From Ancylobacter sonchi (GTDB lineage: Bacteria > Pseudomonadota > Alphaproteobacteria > Rhizobiales > Xanthobacteraceae): a stretch of DNA of 64,000 bases. Numbering within the stretch: position 1 is the first letter of the stretch; each line of letters starts with the position of its first letter. Of the stretch, positions 52,923 through 63,217 are shown one piece after another. The notes under the pieces were generated by a model that was given only the letters and a program-made list of their open reading frames with translations, did not search any database and was not told where the DNA came from. The stretch spans positions 310,001-374,000 of the forward strand of contig NZ_JAHBGF010000036.1 in NCBI RefSeq assembly GCF_018390695.1, given 5' to 3'. The position numbers and the translations under genes are program-made.

Positions 52923-53213
52923 ATGTATGGCCTGATCGGCAGGATGATCGCCGCCCCCGGCAAGCGCGAGGAACTGCTCGGCATCCTCCTCGCCGACATC
53001 CCGCCCATGCCGGGATGTCTCAGCTATGTCATCGCCCGCGATCCCGCGCATGACGACGCGCTCTGGATCACCGAGGCGTGGGACAGCCGGGACAGCCATC
53101 AGGCCTCGCTCGCCCTGCCGGGCGTGCAGGCCGCGATCGCCAAAGCCCGCCCTCTTATCGCCGGCTTCGACAACCGGCACGAAACCGAGCCGGTGGGCGG
53201 CTTCGGGCTTTAG
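52923..53213 (+). CDS. YgiN-like quinol monooxygenase family protein
   Basis: This 96-residue single-domain protein of the ABM (antibiotic biosynthesis monooxygenase) fold reads MYGLIGRMIAAPGKREELLGIL, then MPGCLSYVIARDP, and DALWITEAWDSRDSHQASL. GGGAGA lies before the ATG at 52923. A longer open frame overlaps prfC's start region and is rejected. Substrate unknown; relatives oxidise quinols or act as dimeric ligand-binding proteins. Confidence 0.85.
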   Translation: MYGLIGRMIAAPGKREELLGILLADIPPMPGCLSYVIARDPAHDDALWITEAWDSRDSHQASLALPGVQAAIAKARPLIAGFDNRHETEPVGGFGL

Positions 53214-53287
53214 ATCGCCGAGCCGGGGAAGCTTCCCCGTCCGGTCGGGGAGAGCGTCACGGTTACACCCGCGGCGGCTTCCGGTCG

Positions 53288-53638
53288 CTACTTGCCAAAT
53301 TCGGACGCATAGATCTCCGGCTTGAAGCCGACGATCAGCTTTCCGCCGGCCTCCAGCACCGGGCGCTTGATCATCGAGGGCTGCGCCAGCATCAGCGCCA
53401 TCGCCTTCTGCGCGTCGAGCCCCTGCTTGTCGGCGTCGGGAAGCGCGCGGAAGGTGGTACCGGCGCGGTTCAGCAGCACCTCCCAGCCGAGCTCCTTCAC
53501 CCAGCCGGCAAGCCGCTCGGGCTCGACGCCCACCGCCTTGTAGTCGTGGAAGCCGTAGGCGACGCCATGCGCCTCCAGCCAGGCGCGCGCCTTCTTCATG
53601 GTGTCGCAGTTCTTGATGCCGTAGATCGTCGCGGCCAT
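53288..53638 (-). CDS. ArsC/Spx-family protein, YffB-like
   Basis: The 116-residue thioredoxin-fold protein starts MAATIYGIKNCDTMKKARAWLEAHG, with the single reactive cysteine in KNCDT. Later RALPD...AMALMLAQPSMIKRPVLE is the ArsC-family core. The group includes YffB, a putative glutathione-dependent reductase; arsenate activity is not supported by context, since no ars genes are near. GAGGAGGAAC precedes the ATG. Confidence 0.9.
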   Translation of the reverse strand: MAATIYGIKNCDTMKKARAWLEAHGVAYGFHDYKAVGVEPERLAGWVKELGWEVLLNRAGTTFRALPDADKQGLDAQKAMALMLAQPSMIKRPVLEAGGKLIVGFKPEIYASEFGK

Positions 53639-53670
53639 GGCGCGTTCCTCCTCGAATGATGCGAGGCGGT

Positions 53671-54492
53671 CTACCGCGCCGCGGCCAGACCCGCCACCGC
53701 CCGCTTCGCCATCACCGCGACCAGCTGGGCGCGATAGGCGCCGGAGCCGTGAATGTCGGCGATCATGTCGTCGGCCTCCGGCCTGAGGCCGGCGAGCGCG
53801 CTGGGCGAGAACTCCGCCACCAGCGCCGCCTCGGCCTCCGCCCAGCGGAACACGCCGCCCTGGCTGGCGCCGGTAACCGCGACGCGCACCTCCGGGGTTT
53901 CGGCATCTCCTTGGCCCCGCCAGACGAAGACGCCGGCCATGGCGTAGCGCGAGGCGGGGTTGGGGTATTTCTCGTAAGTTCCCTCGCCGCCGAGCGGGAA
54001 GCGCACGGCGGTGACGAGCTCACCCGGCTCCAGCGCCGTCTCGAACAGGCCGGTGAAGAAGGCGCCGGCCGGCAGCTCGCGACGGTCGGTGACGATGACG
54101 GCGTCGAGCGCCAGACAGGCGGCGGGGTAATCGGCGGACGGATCATTATTGGCGACCGAGCCGCCGAGCGTGCCGCGATTGCGCACCGCCGGATCGCCGA
54201 TCAGCCCGGCCAGCGCCGCCAGCGCCGGCAGGTGGGCGGCAACCAATGGCGAGGTCGCCACCTCGACATGGCGGGTCATGGCGCCGATGACGAGGGCACC
54301 ATCGGCGAGCGCGATGCCCTTGAGCGCCGCGAGGCGCGACAGGTCGACGAGATCGGACGGGCTTGCGAGGCGCTGCTTCAGCGTCGGGATCAGCGTCTGG
54401 CCGCCGGCGAGCGGCTTGGCTTCCTCCGAGCCGGCAAGCGTGGCCAGCGCCTCGGCGAGGTCGGTGGGACGGCTATAGGCGAAGGCGAACAT
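53671..54492 (-). CDS. coxM: FAD-binding middle subunit of a molybdenum hydroxylase (CoxM type)
   Basis: The 273-residue subunit has FAD-binding motifs AGGQTLIPTLKQRL and TLGGSVANNDPSADYPAACLAL. It passes electrons between FAD and the acceptor in xanthine dehydrogenase/CO dehydrogenase-family enzymes. It follows coxS by 10 bases, with GAGGAG before its ATG. No large molybdopterin subunit gene is in the cluster, so the substrate cannot be named and CO is not implied. Confidence 0.9.
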   Translation of the reverse strand: MFAFAYSRPTDLAEALATLAGSEEAKPLAGGQTLIPTLKQRLASPSDLVDLSRLAALKGIALADGALVIGAMTRHVEVATSPLVAAHLPALAALAGLIGDPAVRNRGTLGGSVANNDPSADYPAACLALDAVIVTDRRELPAGAFFTGLFETALEPGELVTAVRFPLGGEGTYEKYPNPASRYAMAGVFVWRGQGDAETPEVRVAVTGASQGGVFRWAEAEAALVAEFSPSALAGLRPEADDMIADIHGSGAYRAQLVAVMAKRAVAGLAAAR

Positions 54493-54502
54493 GACCCGCT
54501 CC

Positions 54503-55000
54503 TCACTCGGCCGCGACGGCGGGGGCGGTCACGCCGCCCATGGCGAGCGCGCCGGCCTGAATGGCTTTCACGATGTTGTGGTAGCCGGTGCAGCGGCAGA
54601 GATTGCCCTCCAGCTCGGCACGCACCGTCGCTTCGTCGAGATGCGGGCCGAGGCGGCGCACCATGTCGATGCCGGCGACGATCATGCCGGGCGTACAGAA
54701 GCCGCATTGCAGGCCGTGATGCTCACGGAACGCCGCCTGCATCGGGTGCAGCGCCTCGCCCGCCGCCAGCCCCTCGACGGTGACGACCTCGGTGCCCTCG
54801 GCCTGCACCGCCAGCACCGTGCAGGCCTTGATCGCCTCGCCGTCGATCAGCACGTTGCACGCGCCACACTGGCTGGTGTCGCAGCCGACATGGGTGCCGG
54901 TGAGCCGCAGATCGTCGCGGATCAGCTGCACCAGCAAGGTGCGCTCGTCGACGGCGGCGCGCACCGGCGCGCCGTTGATGGTCAAAGTCAGGTCTCGCAT
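54503..55000 (-). CDS. coxS: [2Fe-2S] small subunit of a molybdenum hydroxylase (CoxS type)
   Basis: The 165-residue subunit has two cluster-binding regions: plant-ferredoxin-type HVGCDTSQCGACNVLIDG near residue 45 and the second motif QCGFCTPGMI ... NLCRCTGYHNIV near residue 105. It relays electrons from the molybdenum site to FAD. The start ATG at 55000 gives MRDLTLTINGAPVRAAVDE; the frame extends further without family resemblance. Confidence 0.93.
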   Translation of the reverse strand: MRDLTLTINGAPVRAAVDERTLLVQLIRDDLRLTGTHVGCDTSQCGACNVLIDGEAIKACTVLAVQAEGTEVVTVEGLAAGEALHPMQAAFREHHGLQCGFCTPGMIVAGIDMVRRLGPHLDEATVRAELEGNLCRCTGYHNIVKAIQAGALAMGGVTAPAVAAE

Positions 55001-55105
55001 CGAACCTCTCCCGGATTCAGGCGACGCTGGCTGGCAGGCAGGCACGCGGAATTCGTAACCACGCAGAACTCGTGGGCGCGCAGAACGTGTAGGCACGCGG
55101 CAGGA

Positions 55106-55582
55106 TCAGGCCTCGCTCGCCGCTCCCTCGGCGGGTTCGGCCTCCGGCGCCACCACCGCCGCGAAGGCGGTGAAGAACTCGCCGGTCAGCTTCTTCACCG
55201 TGCCGTCGATCAGCCGGGCGCCGAGCTGGGCGATCTTGCCGCCGACCTTGGCCTCGGTCTGATAGGTCAGCACCGTCTCGTCGCCCTCTTCGTCGAGGCG
55301 CACCAGCGAGGAGCCCTTGGCGAAGCCGGCCACCCCGCCCTGCCCCTCGCCGACGATGCGGCAGGAGGCCGGCGGGTCGAGCTCGGTCAGCGTCACATTG
55401 CCGGCGAAGGAGACTTTCATCGGCCCGATCTTCAGCACCATCCTGGCGGTGAACTCGGTCGGCGAGACCCGCACCACCTCCTGGCAGCCGGGCGTGCACT
55501 GCCGCAGCACCTCGGGATCGTTGAGCGCCGCCCAGATGGCGCTGCGGGGGGCCTTGATGCGGTGCGAGCCGGAAAATTCCAT
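55106..55582 (-). CDS. coxG: CoxG-like SRPBCC protein
   Basis: The 158-residue START-fold protein of the CoxG family reads MEFSGSHRIKAPRSAIWAALNDPEVLRQCTPG and later KVGGKIAQLGARLIDGTVKKLTGEFF (as separate parts). CoxG anchors CO dehydrogenase to the membrane in Oligotropha, and relatives accompany other molybdenum hydroxylases. It is first of a coxG-coxS-coxM unit. Its ribosome-binding region, TTCAGGTGACTT, is present twice in tandem directly upstream. Confidence 0.88.
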   Translation of the reverse strand: MEFSGSHRIKAPRSAIWAALNDPEVLRQCTPGCQEVVRVSPTEFTARMVLKIGPMKVSFAGNVTLTELDPPASCRIVGEGQGGVAGFAKGSSLVRLDEEGDETVLTYQTEAKVGGKIAQLGARLIDGTVKKLTGEFFTAFAAVVAPEAEPAEGAASEA

Positions 55583-56003
55583 GAAGTCACCTGAAGACTT
55601 AAGTCACCTGAAACGAGGACACCGGCCGCGAGGCCGACGGAGAGGCAGGACGTGCCGCGCGCCCGGTCGGATCGGCGCAGCGGCAGCGGCGGCGCCGGCG
55701 CTCCGGCGAGCAACGACCATGCCATGCCCGCGACGACGCCGTCCATGGCGGGACAGGCCGGGTCGGCAGTGGGAACTGCCGTCAGGACAGGCAGCGGCCG
55801 CATAAAATTCGCGCACACTTAAGTTACGTTACGGATTGAGGAATCCACCTCGATTGGTATGGTCACATAGCACACCATACCATCAGGTCGGAAGCCGGCT
55901 TTTCCTCCGATCGCGCCGCGCATGAATGCCCGTCGATCCGGGCACGGCCCTGCGGGCCCACGCCGTCCAGAGAACTCACGGTCCAGAGCACAGGAACAGG
56001 CAC
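55583..56003. other. Divergent control region between coxG and the substrate-binding protein gene
   Basis: A 421-base non-coding stretch. It contains the palindromic operator at 55855-55882, two ACTTAAGT palindromes (near 55588 and 55817) and a direct repeat AAGTCACCTGAA (two copies near 55583-55611) spanning the coxG ribosome-binding region. No clear promoter was found. Confidence 0.6.
55855..55882. promoter_or_regulatory. Palindromic operator, 9-bp arms
   Basis: TGGTATGGT (55855-55863) and ACCATACCA (55874-55882) are perfect inverted copies separated by 10 bases. They stand about 120 bases before the transporter genes and 270 bases before coxG. This looks like a binding site for a dimeric regulator; GntR or similar families are possible, but no regulator gene lies in the window. 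Confidence 0.65.
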
Positions 56004-57239
56004 ATGTTCGAACGAGACTCCCGCCGCACCTCCTCCCCGCGCCGCAGCGGCCTTCTGGCCGCGGCGCTGCTCGCCGCGCTGGCCGGCACGGCCGCCGCCC
56101 CGGCGCTGGCGCAGGAGACGATCAAGATCGGCGCGCCGCTGGCGCTGACCGGCGGCCTCGCCGACGAGGGCCACAAGCAGGATCTCGTCTGGAAGATGTG
56201 GGTCGAGAAGGTGAACGCCGCCGGCGGGCTGAAGGTCGGCGACAAGACCATGAAGGTCGAGTTGATCGAGTACGACTACCAGTCGGAAGGCCAGCGCGCC
56301 TCGCAGCTCGCCGAGAAGCTGATCAACGACGACAAGGTGCAGTTCCTGTTCGCGCCGTTCGGCTCGGGCCACACCAAGATCGTCGGCGGCGTCGGCGAGC
56401 GCTACCAGGTGCCGACCATCGCCTGCGTCGCCTCCTCCGAGAGCGTGTTCGACCAGAGCCTGAAGCACCTGTTCGGCACGCTGTCGCCGAATGGCGGCAT
56501 GACCACCGCCATGGTGAAGATGTTCAAGGAGAAGTTCCCGGACACCAAGACCATCGCCGTGCTGGGCCGCGACGACGTGTTCCCCAAGTCCATGGCCGAG
56601 GGCATCGCCAAGGCGGCGGAAGCGCAGGGCCTGACGGTCGCCTATAAGGAGCTCTATCCGGTCGGCACCATGGACCACGCCGCGGCGCTGTCCTCGATCA
56701 AGGCGGCCAAGCCCGACTGGATCTACATCACCGGCTACACCCAGGACCTGATCCTCGCCCGCAAGCAGATGCAGGACCTCGGCGTCACCGCGCCGATCGT
56801 CACCATGGTCACCGGCCCGTCCTACAAGGAATACACCGAGGGCCTCGGCAAGCTCGCCAACGGCATCACCTCGTCGAGCTGGTGGCACCACGCCACCAAC
56901 TACACCGGCCAGGGCGTGTGGCCGGCGACGGCGGACTTCTACAAGGACTTCCAGGCCAAGACCAACGGCGCCGATCCGGACTATGTGCACGGCTCCTGCG
57001 CCGCCGCCGGCGAGGTGATCGCCGACGCGCTGGCCCGCACCGGCTCGCTCGACAAGGCCAAGCTGCGCGACGCCATCGCGGCCACCGACATCCAGACCTT
57101 CTACGGCCCGATCAAGTTCGGCCCGACCGGCATGAACCTGCCGCGCGAGCTGCCGATCATCCAGGTGCAGGACGAGACCATCAAGGTGCTCGCCCCGGCG
57201 GACATCAAGAACGCCGACCTCATCGCCATGCCGAAATAA
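56004..57239 (+). CDS. ABC transporter substrate-binding protein, branched-chain amino acid type
   Basis: The 411-residue periplasmic binding protein of the LivK/amide family has a signal peptide ending APALAQE, with RRSGLLAA before it that could also serve Tat export. The mature part begins TIKIGAPLALTGGLADEGH and has the usual two-lobe pattern. AGGAACAGG precedes ATG 56004; the frame opens 26 codons earlier. It heads a five-gene transporter unit. The ligand may be an amino acid or an aromatic or carboxylic compound. Confidence 0.93.
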   Translation: MFERDSRRTSSPRRSGLLAAALLAALAGTAAAPALAQETIKIGAPLALTGGLADEGHKQDLVWKMWVEKVNAAGGLKVGDKTMKVELIEYDYQSEGQRASQLAEKLINDDKVQFLFAPFGSGHTKIVGGVGERYQVPTIACVASSESVFDQSLKHLFGTLSPNGGMTTAMVKMFKEKFPDTKTIAVLGRDDVFPKSMAEGIAKAAEAQGLTVAYKELYPVGTMDHAAALSSIKAAKPDWIYITGYTQDLILARKQMQDLGVTAPIVTMVTGPSYKEYTEGLGKLANGITSSSWWHHATNYTGQGVWPATADFYKDFQAKTNGADPDYVHGSCAAAGEVIADALARTGSLDKAKLRDAIAATDIQTFYGPIKFGPTGMNLPRELPIIQVQDETIKVLAPADIKNADLIAMPK

Positions 57240-57354
57240 GGCGGCGCGCTGCAGCTTGCCGGCGGGCGCCCTGAGACCGGACCGGTCTCGCCCGCCGGCC
57301 CCTTGTCGCCTTCGCCCATCGAGGCGCGACGCGTCCACGGACGACCGGGACATC

Positions 57355-58218
57355 ATGGCCATCTATTCGCAGATCCTTGCCAACGGGCTGATGCTGGGCG
57401 CGCTCTATGCCTGCCTCGCCGTCGGCTTCTCGCTGGTGTGGGGCGTGTTGAACGTGATCAACATGCTCCACGGCTCCTTCATCATCCTCGGCGGCTACCT
57501 CACCTATTTCGCCTGGCACAGCTGGGGCATCCACCCCGTGGTGATGCTGCCGGTGGTCGGCGCCTTCATGTTCGCGCTCGGCTACGCGCTGCAGAAGACG
57601 GTGATCAACCGCGTGGTCAGCGCCCCCGTGCTCACCACGCTGACGCTGACCTTCGGCCTCGACATGATCCTCTACAACGTCATGACCTACTGGTTCACGG
57701 CGACGCCGCGCCGGGTGCAGCTCGACCTCGGCTCGGTGAGCCTCGGGCCGGTGACGCTGCCGGTCGACCGCCTGGTCGGCACCGGGCTGGCGCTGGTCCT
57801 GACGCTGATGCTGTATTTGGTCATGCGCGGCTCCAATATCGGCCGCGCCATCGTCGCGGTGCGCATGGATCGCTCGGCCGCCGAGCTGATGGGCATCCGC
57901 ACCGAGCGCATCTACGCCATCACCTTCGGCATCGGCGCGCTGATGGCCGGCGTCGCCGGCGTGGTGTTCGCGTCGGTGTTCCCGATCACCACCAACGTCA
58001 CCGGCACCTATCTCGGCAAGGCCTTCGTGGTCTGCGTCGTCGGCGGCCTCGGCTCGGTGCCGGGTGCGCTGGTCGGCGGGCTGGTGCTCGGCCTCGTCGA
58101 AAGCCTCGCCGGCCACTGGTTCGGCCCGCAGCAGGCGATCACCGCCGGCTTCGTGCTGATGCTGGTGATCCTGCTCACCCGTCCCACCGGCCTCGTCGGC
58201 GTCAGGGGGTATGAATGA
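57355..58218 (+). CDS. Branched-chain amino acid-type ABC permease (LivH type)
   Basis: The 287-residue inner-membrane permease begins MAIYSQILANGLMLGALYACLAVGFSLVWGV (read in two halves) and has eight or so membrane segments. It has the LivH-type end FGPQQAITAGFVLMLVILLTRPTGLVG. Its stop overlaps the livM-type start as ATGA. It is part of the five-gene transporter. Confidence 0.95.
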   Translation: MAIYSQILANGLMLGALYACLAVGFSLVWGVLNVINMLHGSFIILGGYLTYFAWHSWGIHPVVMLPVVGAFMFALGYALQKTVINRVVSAPVLTTLTLTFGLDMILYNVMTYWFTATPRRVQLDLGSVSLGPVTLPVDRLVGTGLALVLTLMLYLVMRGSNIGRAIVAVRMDRSAAELMGIRTERIYAITFGIGALMAGVAGVVFASVFPITTNVTGTYLGKAFVVCVVGGLGSVPGALVGGLVLGLVESLAGHWFGPQQAITAGFVLMLVILLTRPTGLVGVRGYE

Positions 58219-59162
58219 AATCCGGTCCCCTCGCCTACGCGCTCCTCGCCGCGGGCCTCCTCGTGCTGGCCTCGACGCCGCTCTGGGCCGACAATTACGT
58301 GGTGCGCACCGCCGCCATCGTCGCCATGTACGGTGCGCTCGCCACCTCCTGGAATTTCATCGGCGGCTTCACCGGCTACCCGTCCTTCTCCACCGCCGCC
58401 TTCTTCGGCCTCGGCTGCTATGTCGGCGCCATCTGCCAGCGCGCCGGCGTGCCGATGATGCTGGCCTGGCTGGTCGCCACGCTGATGGTCGGCGCCTTCG
58501 CCTGCCTGCTCGGGGCGATCATCCTGCGGCTGCGCGGGCATTATTTCGCCATCGGCTCCATCGCCGTGGTCGAGGTGTGCCGGCTCGTCGTCTCGTCCTG
58601 GTCGAGCCTGACCGGCGGCGGCGACGGGCTGAACCTGCCGCTGCTCACCTGGGCGCCGGAACAGGTGATGCGGTTCTTCCTGTTCGTGATGCTCGGCATC
58701 CTCGTCCTCAGCCTGATCGCCACCGCACTGGTCGATCGCGCGCGGCTCGGCTTCGGGCTGCGCTGCATCCACCAGAACGAGGACGCCGCCGCCATGGTCG
58801 GCATCAACACCACGCTCTACAAGGTGGCGGCCTACACGCTGTCGGCGGTGTTCTGCGCCGCCGCCGGGGCAGCCTATGCGTCATGGACCGGCTATATCGA
58901 CCCGACCGAATCCTTCCAGATCCTGATGACGGTGAAGGTGCCGGTGATGGCCATGCTCGGCGGCGCCGGCACGCTGGCCGGCCCCTTCCTCGGCGCCGCC
59001 GCCTTCGTGCTGCTCGAAGAGGTGTTCTGGGCCAACTTCCTCGACTGGAACCGCGCCATTCTCGGCGTCGTCATCGTGCTGCTGGTGTTCTTCCTGCCCG
59101 GCGGGCTGCTCAGCCTCGCGCGCAAGGCGAAGGCCAAGGCGGGCTCGGGAGGCCCGGCATGA
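58215..59162 (+). CDS. Branched-chain amino acid-type ABC permease (LivM type)
   Basis: The 315-residue permease has about ten membrane segments and the LivM-type features NYVVRTAAIVAMYGALATSWN and GFTGYPSFSTAAFFGLG near the start, and GGAGTLAGPFLGAAAFV near the end. It starts in an ATGA overlap with the previous permease and ends in an ATGA overlap with the ATPase gene, so the set is tightly coupled. Confidence 0.95.
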   Translation: MKSGPLAYALLAAGLLVLASTPLWADNYVVRTAAIVAMYGALATSWNFIGGFTGYPSFSTAAFFGLGCYVGAICQRAGVPMMLAWLVATLMVGAFACLLGAIILRLRGHYFAIGSIAVVEVCRLVVSSWSSLTGGGDGLNLPLLTWAPEQVMRFFLFVMLGILVLSLIATALVDRARLGFGLRCIHQNEDAAAMVGINTTLYKVAAYTLSAVFCAAAGAAYASWTGYIDPTESFQILMTVKVPVMAMLGGAGTLAGPFLGAAAFVLLEEVFWANFLDWNRAILGVVIVLLVFFLPGGLLSLARKAKAKAGSGGPA

Positions 59163-59932
59163 AGACGTCGCAAACCGCGGAGCCGATCCTCAGGCTGGAA
59201 GGCGTCTCCAAGACCTTCGGCGGGCTGAAGGCGCTCACCGACGTCTCCTTCGCGCTCACCCCCGGCGAGGTGGTCGGGCTGATCGGTCCGAACGGCGCCG
59301 GCAAGACCACGCTGGTCAACGTCGTCACCGGCAACCTGCCCCCCTCCTCGGGCAAGATCCTGTTCGAGGGCAAGGATGTCGCGGCGCAGAAGCCCTATGA
59401 GGCGGCGCGGCGCGGCCTCGCCCGCACCTTCCAGATCGTCCAGCCCTTCCCGCAGATGACCGTGCTGGAGAACGTCACCGCCGGTGCGCTGTTCGGCGGC
59501 GGCGCGGCCTCGGTGGGCGATGCCCGCGACATGGCGCGCGAGAGTCTCGACTTCGTCGGCCTCGCCCCGCTGGCCGACCGGCCGGCGGCACAGCTGGCGC
59601 TCGCCGCCCGCAAGCGGCTGGAACTGGCGAAAAGCCTCGCCATGGGCCCGAAGGTGCTGATGCTCGACGAGGTGAATGCCGGCCTCAACTCCTCCGAGAT
59701 CGACGGCGCGCTGGCGCTGATCCGCAAGATCGCGGAGCGCGGCGTCACCGTGCTGATCATCGAGCACCTGATGAAGGTGGTGCTGTCGCTGTCGAAGCGC
59801 CTTCTGGTGCTGCACCACGGTCGGCTGATCGCCGACGGCCCGAGCGCCGAGATCGTCGCCGACGAGCGGGTCATCGAGGCCTATCTCGGCCACAAATTCG
59901 CGGCGCGCCTGAAGGAGCGGCACCATGGCTGA
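59159..59932 (+). CDS. ABC transporter ATP-binding protein (LivG type)
   Basis: The 257-residue ATPase has the P-loop GPNGAGKTTLVN, LALAARKRLELAKSLA as a variant signature region and LMLDEVNAGLN as Walker B (a family-typical variant with N). It starts in the livM stop and overlaps the next ATPase by 8 bases. It energises the transporter together with the LivF-type protein. Confidence 0.95.
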   Translation: MKTSQTAEPILRLEGVSKTFGGLKALTDVSFALTPGEVVGLIGPNGAGKTTLVNVVTGNLPPSSGKILFEGKDVAAQKPYEAARRGLARTFQIVQPFPQMTVLENVTAGALFGGGAASVGDARDMARESLDFVGLAPLADRPAAQLALAARKRLELAKSLAMGPKVLMLDEVNAGLNSSEIDGALALIRKIAERGVTVLIIEHLMKVVLSLSKRLLVLHHGRLIADGPSAEIVADERVIEAYLGHKFAARLKERHHG

Positions 59933-60641
59933 ACCGCTGCTGGAACTCTCCGGCGTCACCTCCGGCTACGGCCAGATCCAGGTGCTGTGGGGCATGGACC
60001 TCGCGGTGCGTCAGGGCGAGGTGGTCGCCCTCGTCGGCTCCAACGGCGCCGGTAAGTCGACGCTGCTGCGCACCATCTCGGGGCAGTTGGCGCCGCGCGC
60101 GGGCACCATCCGCTTCGACGGCCGCGACATTGGCGGAGCGAGGCCCGACGCGGTGCTCACTGCCGGCATCGCCCATGTGCCGGAAGGGCGCCGGCTGTTC
60201 CGTGGCCTCACCGTGCGCGACAATTTGCTGCTCGGCGCCTATCTGCGCTCGGACAAGGACGACATCGCCCGTGACCTCGCCTTCGTGTTCGAGCTGTTCC
60301 CCATCCTCGCCGAGCGCCAGCGCCAGGACGCCACCACCCTGTCCGGGGGCGAGCAGCAGATGTGCGCGGTCGGACGCGGAATCATGTCGCGACCCAAGCT
60401 CTTGATGATCGACGAACTGTCGCTCGGCCTCTCCCCGCGCATGGTCGAGCATCTCGGCGAGGCGCTGGTGCAGCTCAACAAGGCCGGCCAGACCATCCTG
60501 CTGGTCGAACAGGACGTGATGACGGCGTTCGAACTCTCGCACCGGGCCTACATCGTCGAGAACGGCCGGGTCGCCCGCGCCGGCGCCTCCGTCGAACTTA
60601 TGGCCGACCCGACGGTAGGTGAGGCCTACCTGTCGATTTAA
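59925..60641 (+). CDS. ABC transporter ATP-binding protein (LivF type)
   Basis: The 238-residue ATPase has the P-loop GSNGAGKSTLL, the signature LSGGEQQMCAVGR and Walker B LLMIDELSLGL. It ends the five-gene transporter unit. The next gene begins after 50 bases that hold a separate operator. Confidence 0.96.
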   Translation: MAEPLLELSGVTSGYGQIQVLWGMDLAVRQGEVVALVGSNGAGKSTLLRTISGQLAPRAGTIRFDGRDIGGARPDAVLTAGIAHVPEGRRLFRGLTVRDNLLLGAYLRSDKDDIARDLAFVFELFPILAERQRQDATTLSGGEQQMCAVGRGIMSRPKLLMIDELSLGLSPRMVEHLGEALVQLNKAGQTILLVEQDVMTAFELSHRAYIVENGRVARAGASVELMADPTVGEAYLSI

Positions 60642-60672
60642 TGACTGCGATCTAAAGAAGAATTTGCCAAAG

Positions 60673-60691
60673 TGATACTATCATTAGTATC

Positions 60692-60692
<1 letters not shown>
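60673..60692. promoter_or_regulatory. Palindrome overlapping the first possible start of the PLP enzyme gene
   Basis: TGATACTA (60673-60680) and TAGTATCA (60685-60692) are perfect inverted copies four bases apart in an AT-rich patch. The last base is the A of the first possible ATG. A protein bound here would block initiation at a promoter just upstream. The sequence is unlike the operator at 55855-55882, so a second regulator is likely. Confidence 0.6.
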
Positions 60693-62236
<1,544 letters not shown>

Positions 62237-62239
62237 GAA

Positions 62240-63217
62240 ATGCCGCGTGAGGAGAGCGAAGGCGTGACCCAGTCCTATCTCGACCTGCGGCAGAAGACCC
62301 GCGAGCGCGACCGCAGCCTGCGCGACAAGGTGATGTCGCTGGAGGAAGCCGCGAAGCTGGTGGACAATGGCGCCTCGGTGGCGCTGGGCGGCTGCACCGC
62401 CTCGCGTACCCCGATGGCGATGCTGTGGGCACTGATCCGCGCCCGCAAGACCGGCCTCACCGTCTCCCGCTCGATCATGTCGACCGAGGGCGACCTGCTC
62501 TACGCCTCCGGCCTGTCGACGCACATCCAGACGAGCTGGTTCAGCCAGGGCATCGTCTGGGGCGTGTCGAAGGTGATGCGGGCCTATACCGAGAGCAAGC
62601 GCGCCACCTTCGAGGAATGGAGCCACATGGCGATGGGCCTGCGCTACCGCGCCGGCGCCATGGGCGTGCCGTTCATGCCGATGCGCTCGATGATGGGCTC
62701 TGGCGTGGTCGACCGGGCGCCGGGCGCCAAGACGATGGAGTGCCCGTTCACCGGCGAGCAGCTGCTGCTGGTGCCGGCGCTGAATCCCGACGTGGCGCTG
62801 ATCCATGTCCAGCGCTGCGACGCCTATGGCAATGCCCAGCTCGACGGCCTGACCTTCATGGACATCGACATCGCCATGGCGGCGAACAAGGTGATCCTGA
62901 CCACCGAGCGCATCGTCTCCAACGACCAGATCCGCCGCCACCCCGACCAGACCAAGATCGGTTTCTTCACCGTCGACGCGGTGGTGGAAGTACCGTTCGG
63001 CTCGGCACCGCACGAATGCTACGGGCTCTACGAGCCGTTCTATTCGCATATGGACCTCTATGCGCAGATGACCGCCAAGGACCCGGACAAGGGCGCGGCC
63101 GACTATCTCGAGCGCTTCCACTACGAGCCGAAGGACTGGGCCGATTATCTCAGCCGCATCGGCATGGCCGAATTGCTCGACGCCCAGCGTCGCGGGAGTG
63201 GCATTTATGACGACTGA
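62240..63217 (+). CDS. CoA-transferase subunit A, glutaconate/3-ketoacid type
   Basis: The protein has up to 325 residues and belongs to CoA-transferase family I, GctA-like. Features are MSLEEAAKLVDNGASVALGGCTASRTPMA, GADLL-like STEGDLLYASG, VALIHVQRCDAYGNAQLDG and ILTTERIVSNDQIRRHPDQTKI (separate parts). With subunit B it moves CoA between carboxylic acids. A GTG at 62264 preceded by GAGGAGAGCGAAGG is a better-supported start than the ATG at 62240. It overlaps subunit B by 11 bases. Confidence 0.88.
   Translation: MPREESEGVTQSYLDLRQKTRERDRSLRDKVMSLEEAAKLVDNGASVALGGCTASRTPMAMLWALIRARKTGLTVSRSIMSTEGDLLYASGLSTHIQTSWFSQGIVWGVSKVMRAYTESKRATFEEWSHMAMGLRYRAGAMGVPFMPMRSMMGSGVVDRAPGAKTMECPFTGEQLLLVPALNPDVALIHVQRCDAYGNAQLDGLTFMDIDIAMAANKVILTTERIVSNDQIRRHPDQTKIGFFTVDAVVEVPFGSAPHECYGLYEPFYSHMDLYAQMTAKDPDKGAADYLERFHYEPKDWADYLSRIGMAELLDAQRRGSGIYDD

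Noticed and set aside
53224..53240. Palindrome GGGGAAGCTTCCCC after the YgiN-like gene as a terminator
   Set aside because: There is no T-run on either strand and the perfect palindrome leaves almost no loop.
53671..55582. Calling the coxG-coxS-coxM cluster a CO dehydrogenase
   Set aside because: The catalytic large subunit with its diagnostic active-site loop is missing, and the same subunits serve many other molybdenum hydroxylases.
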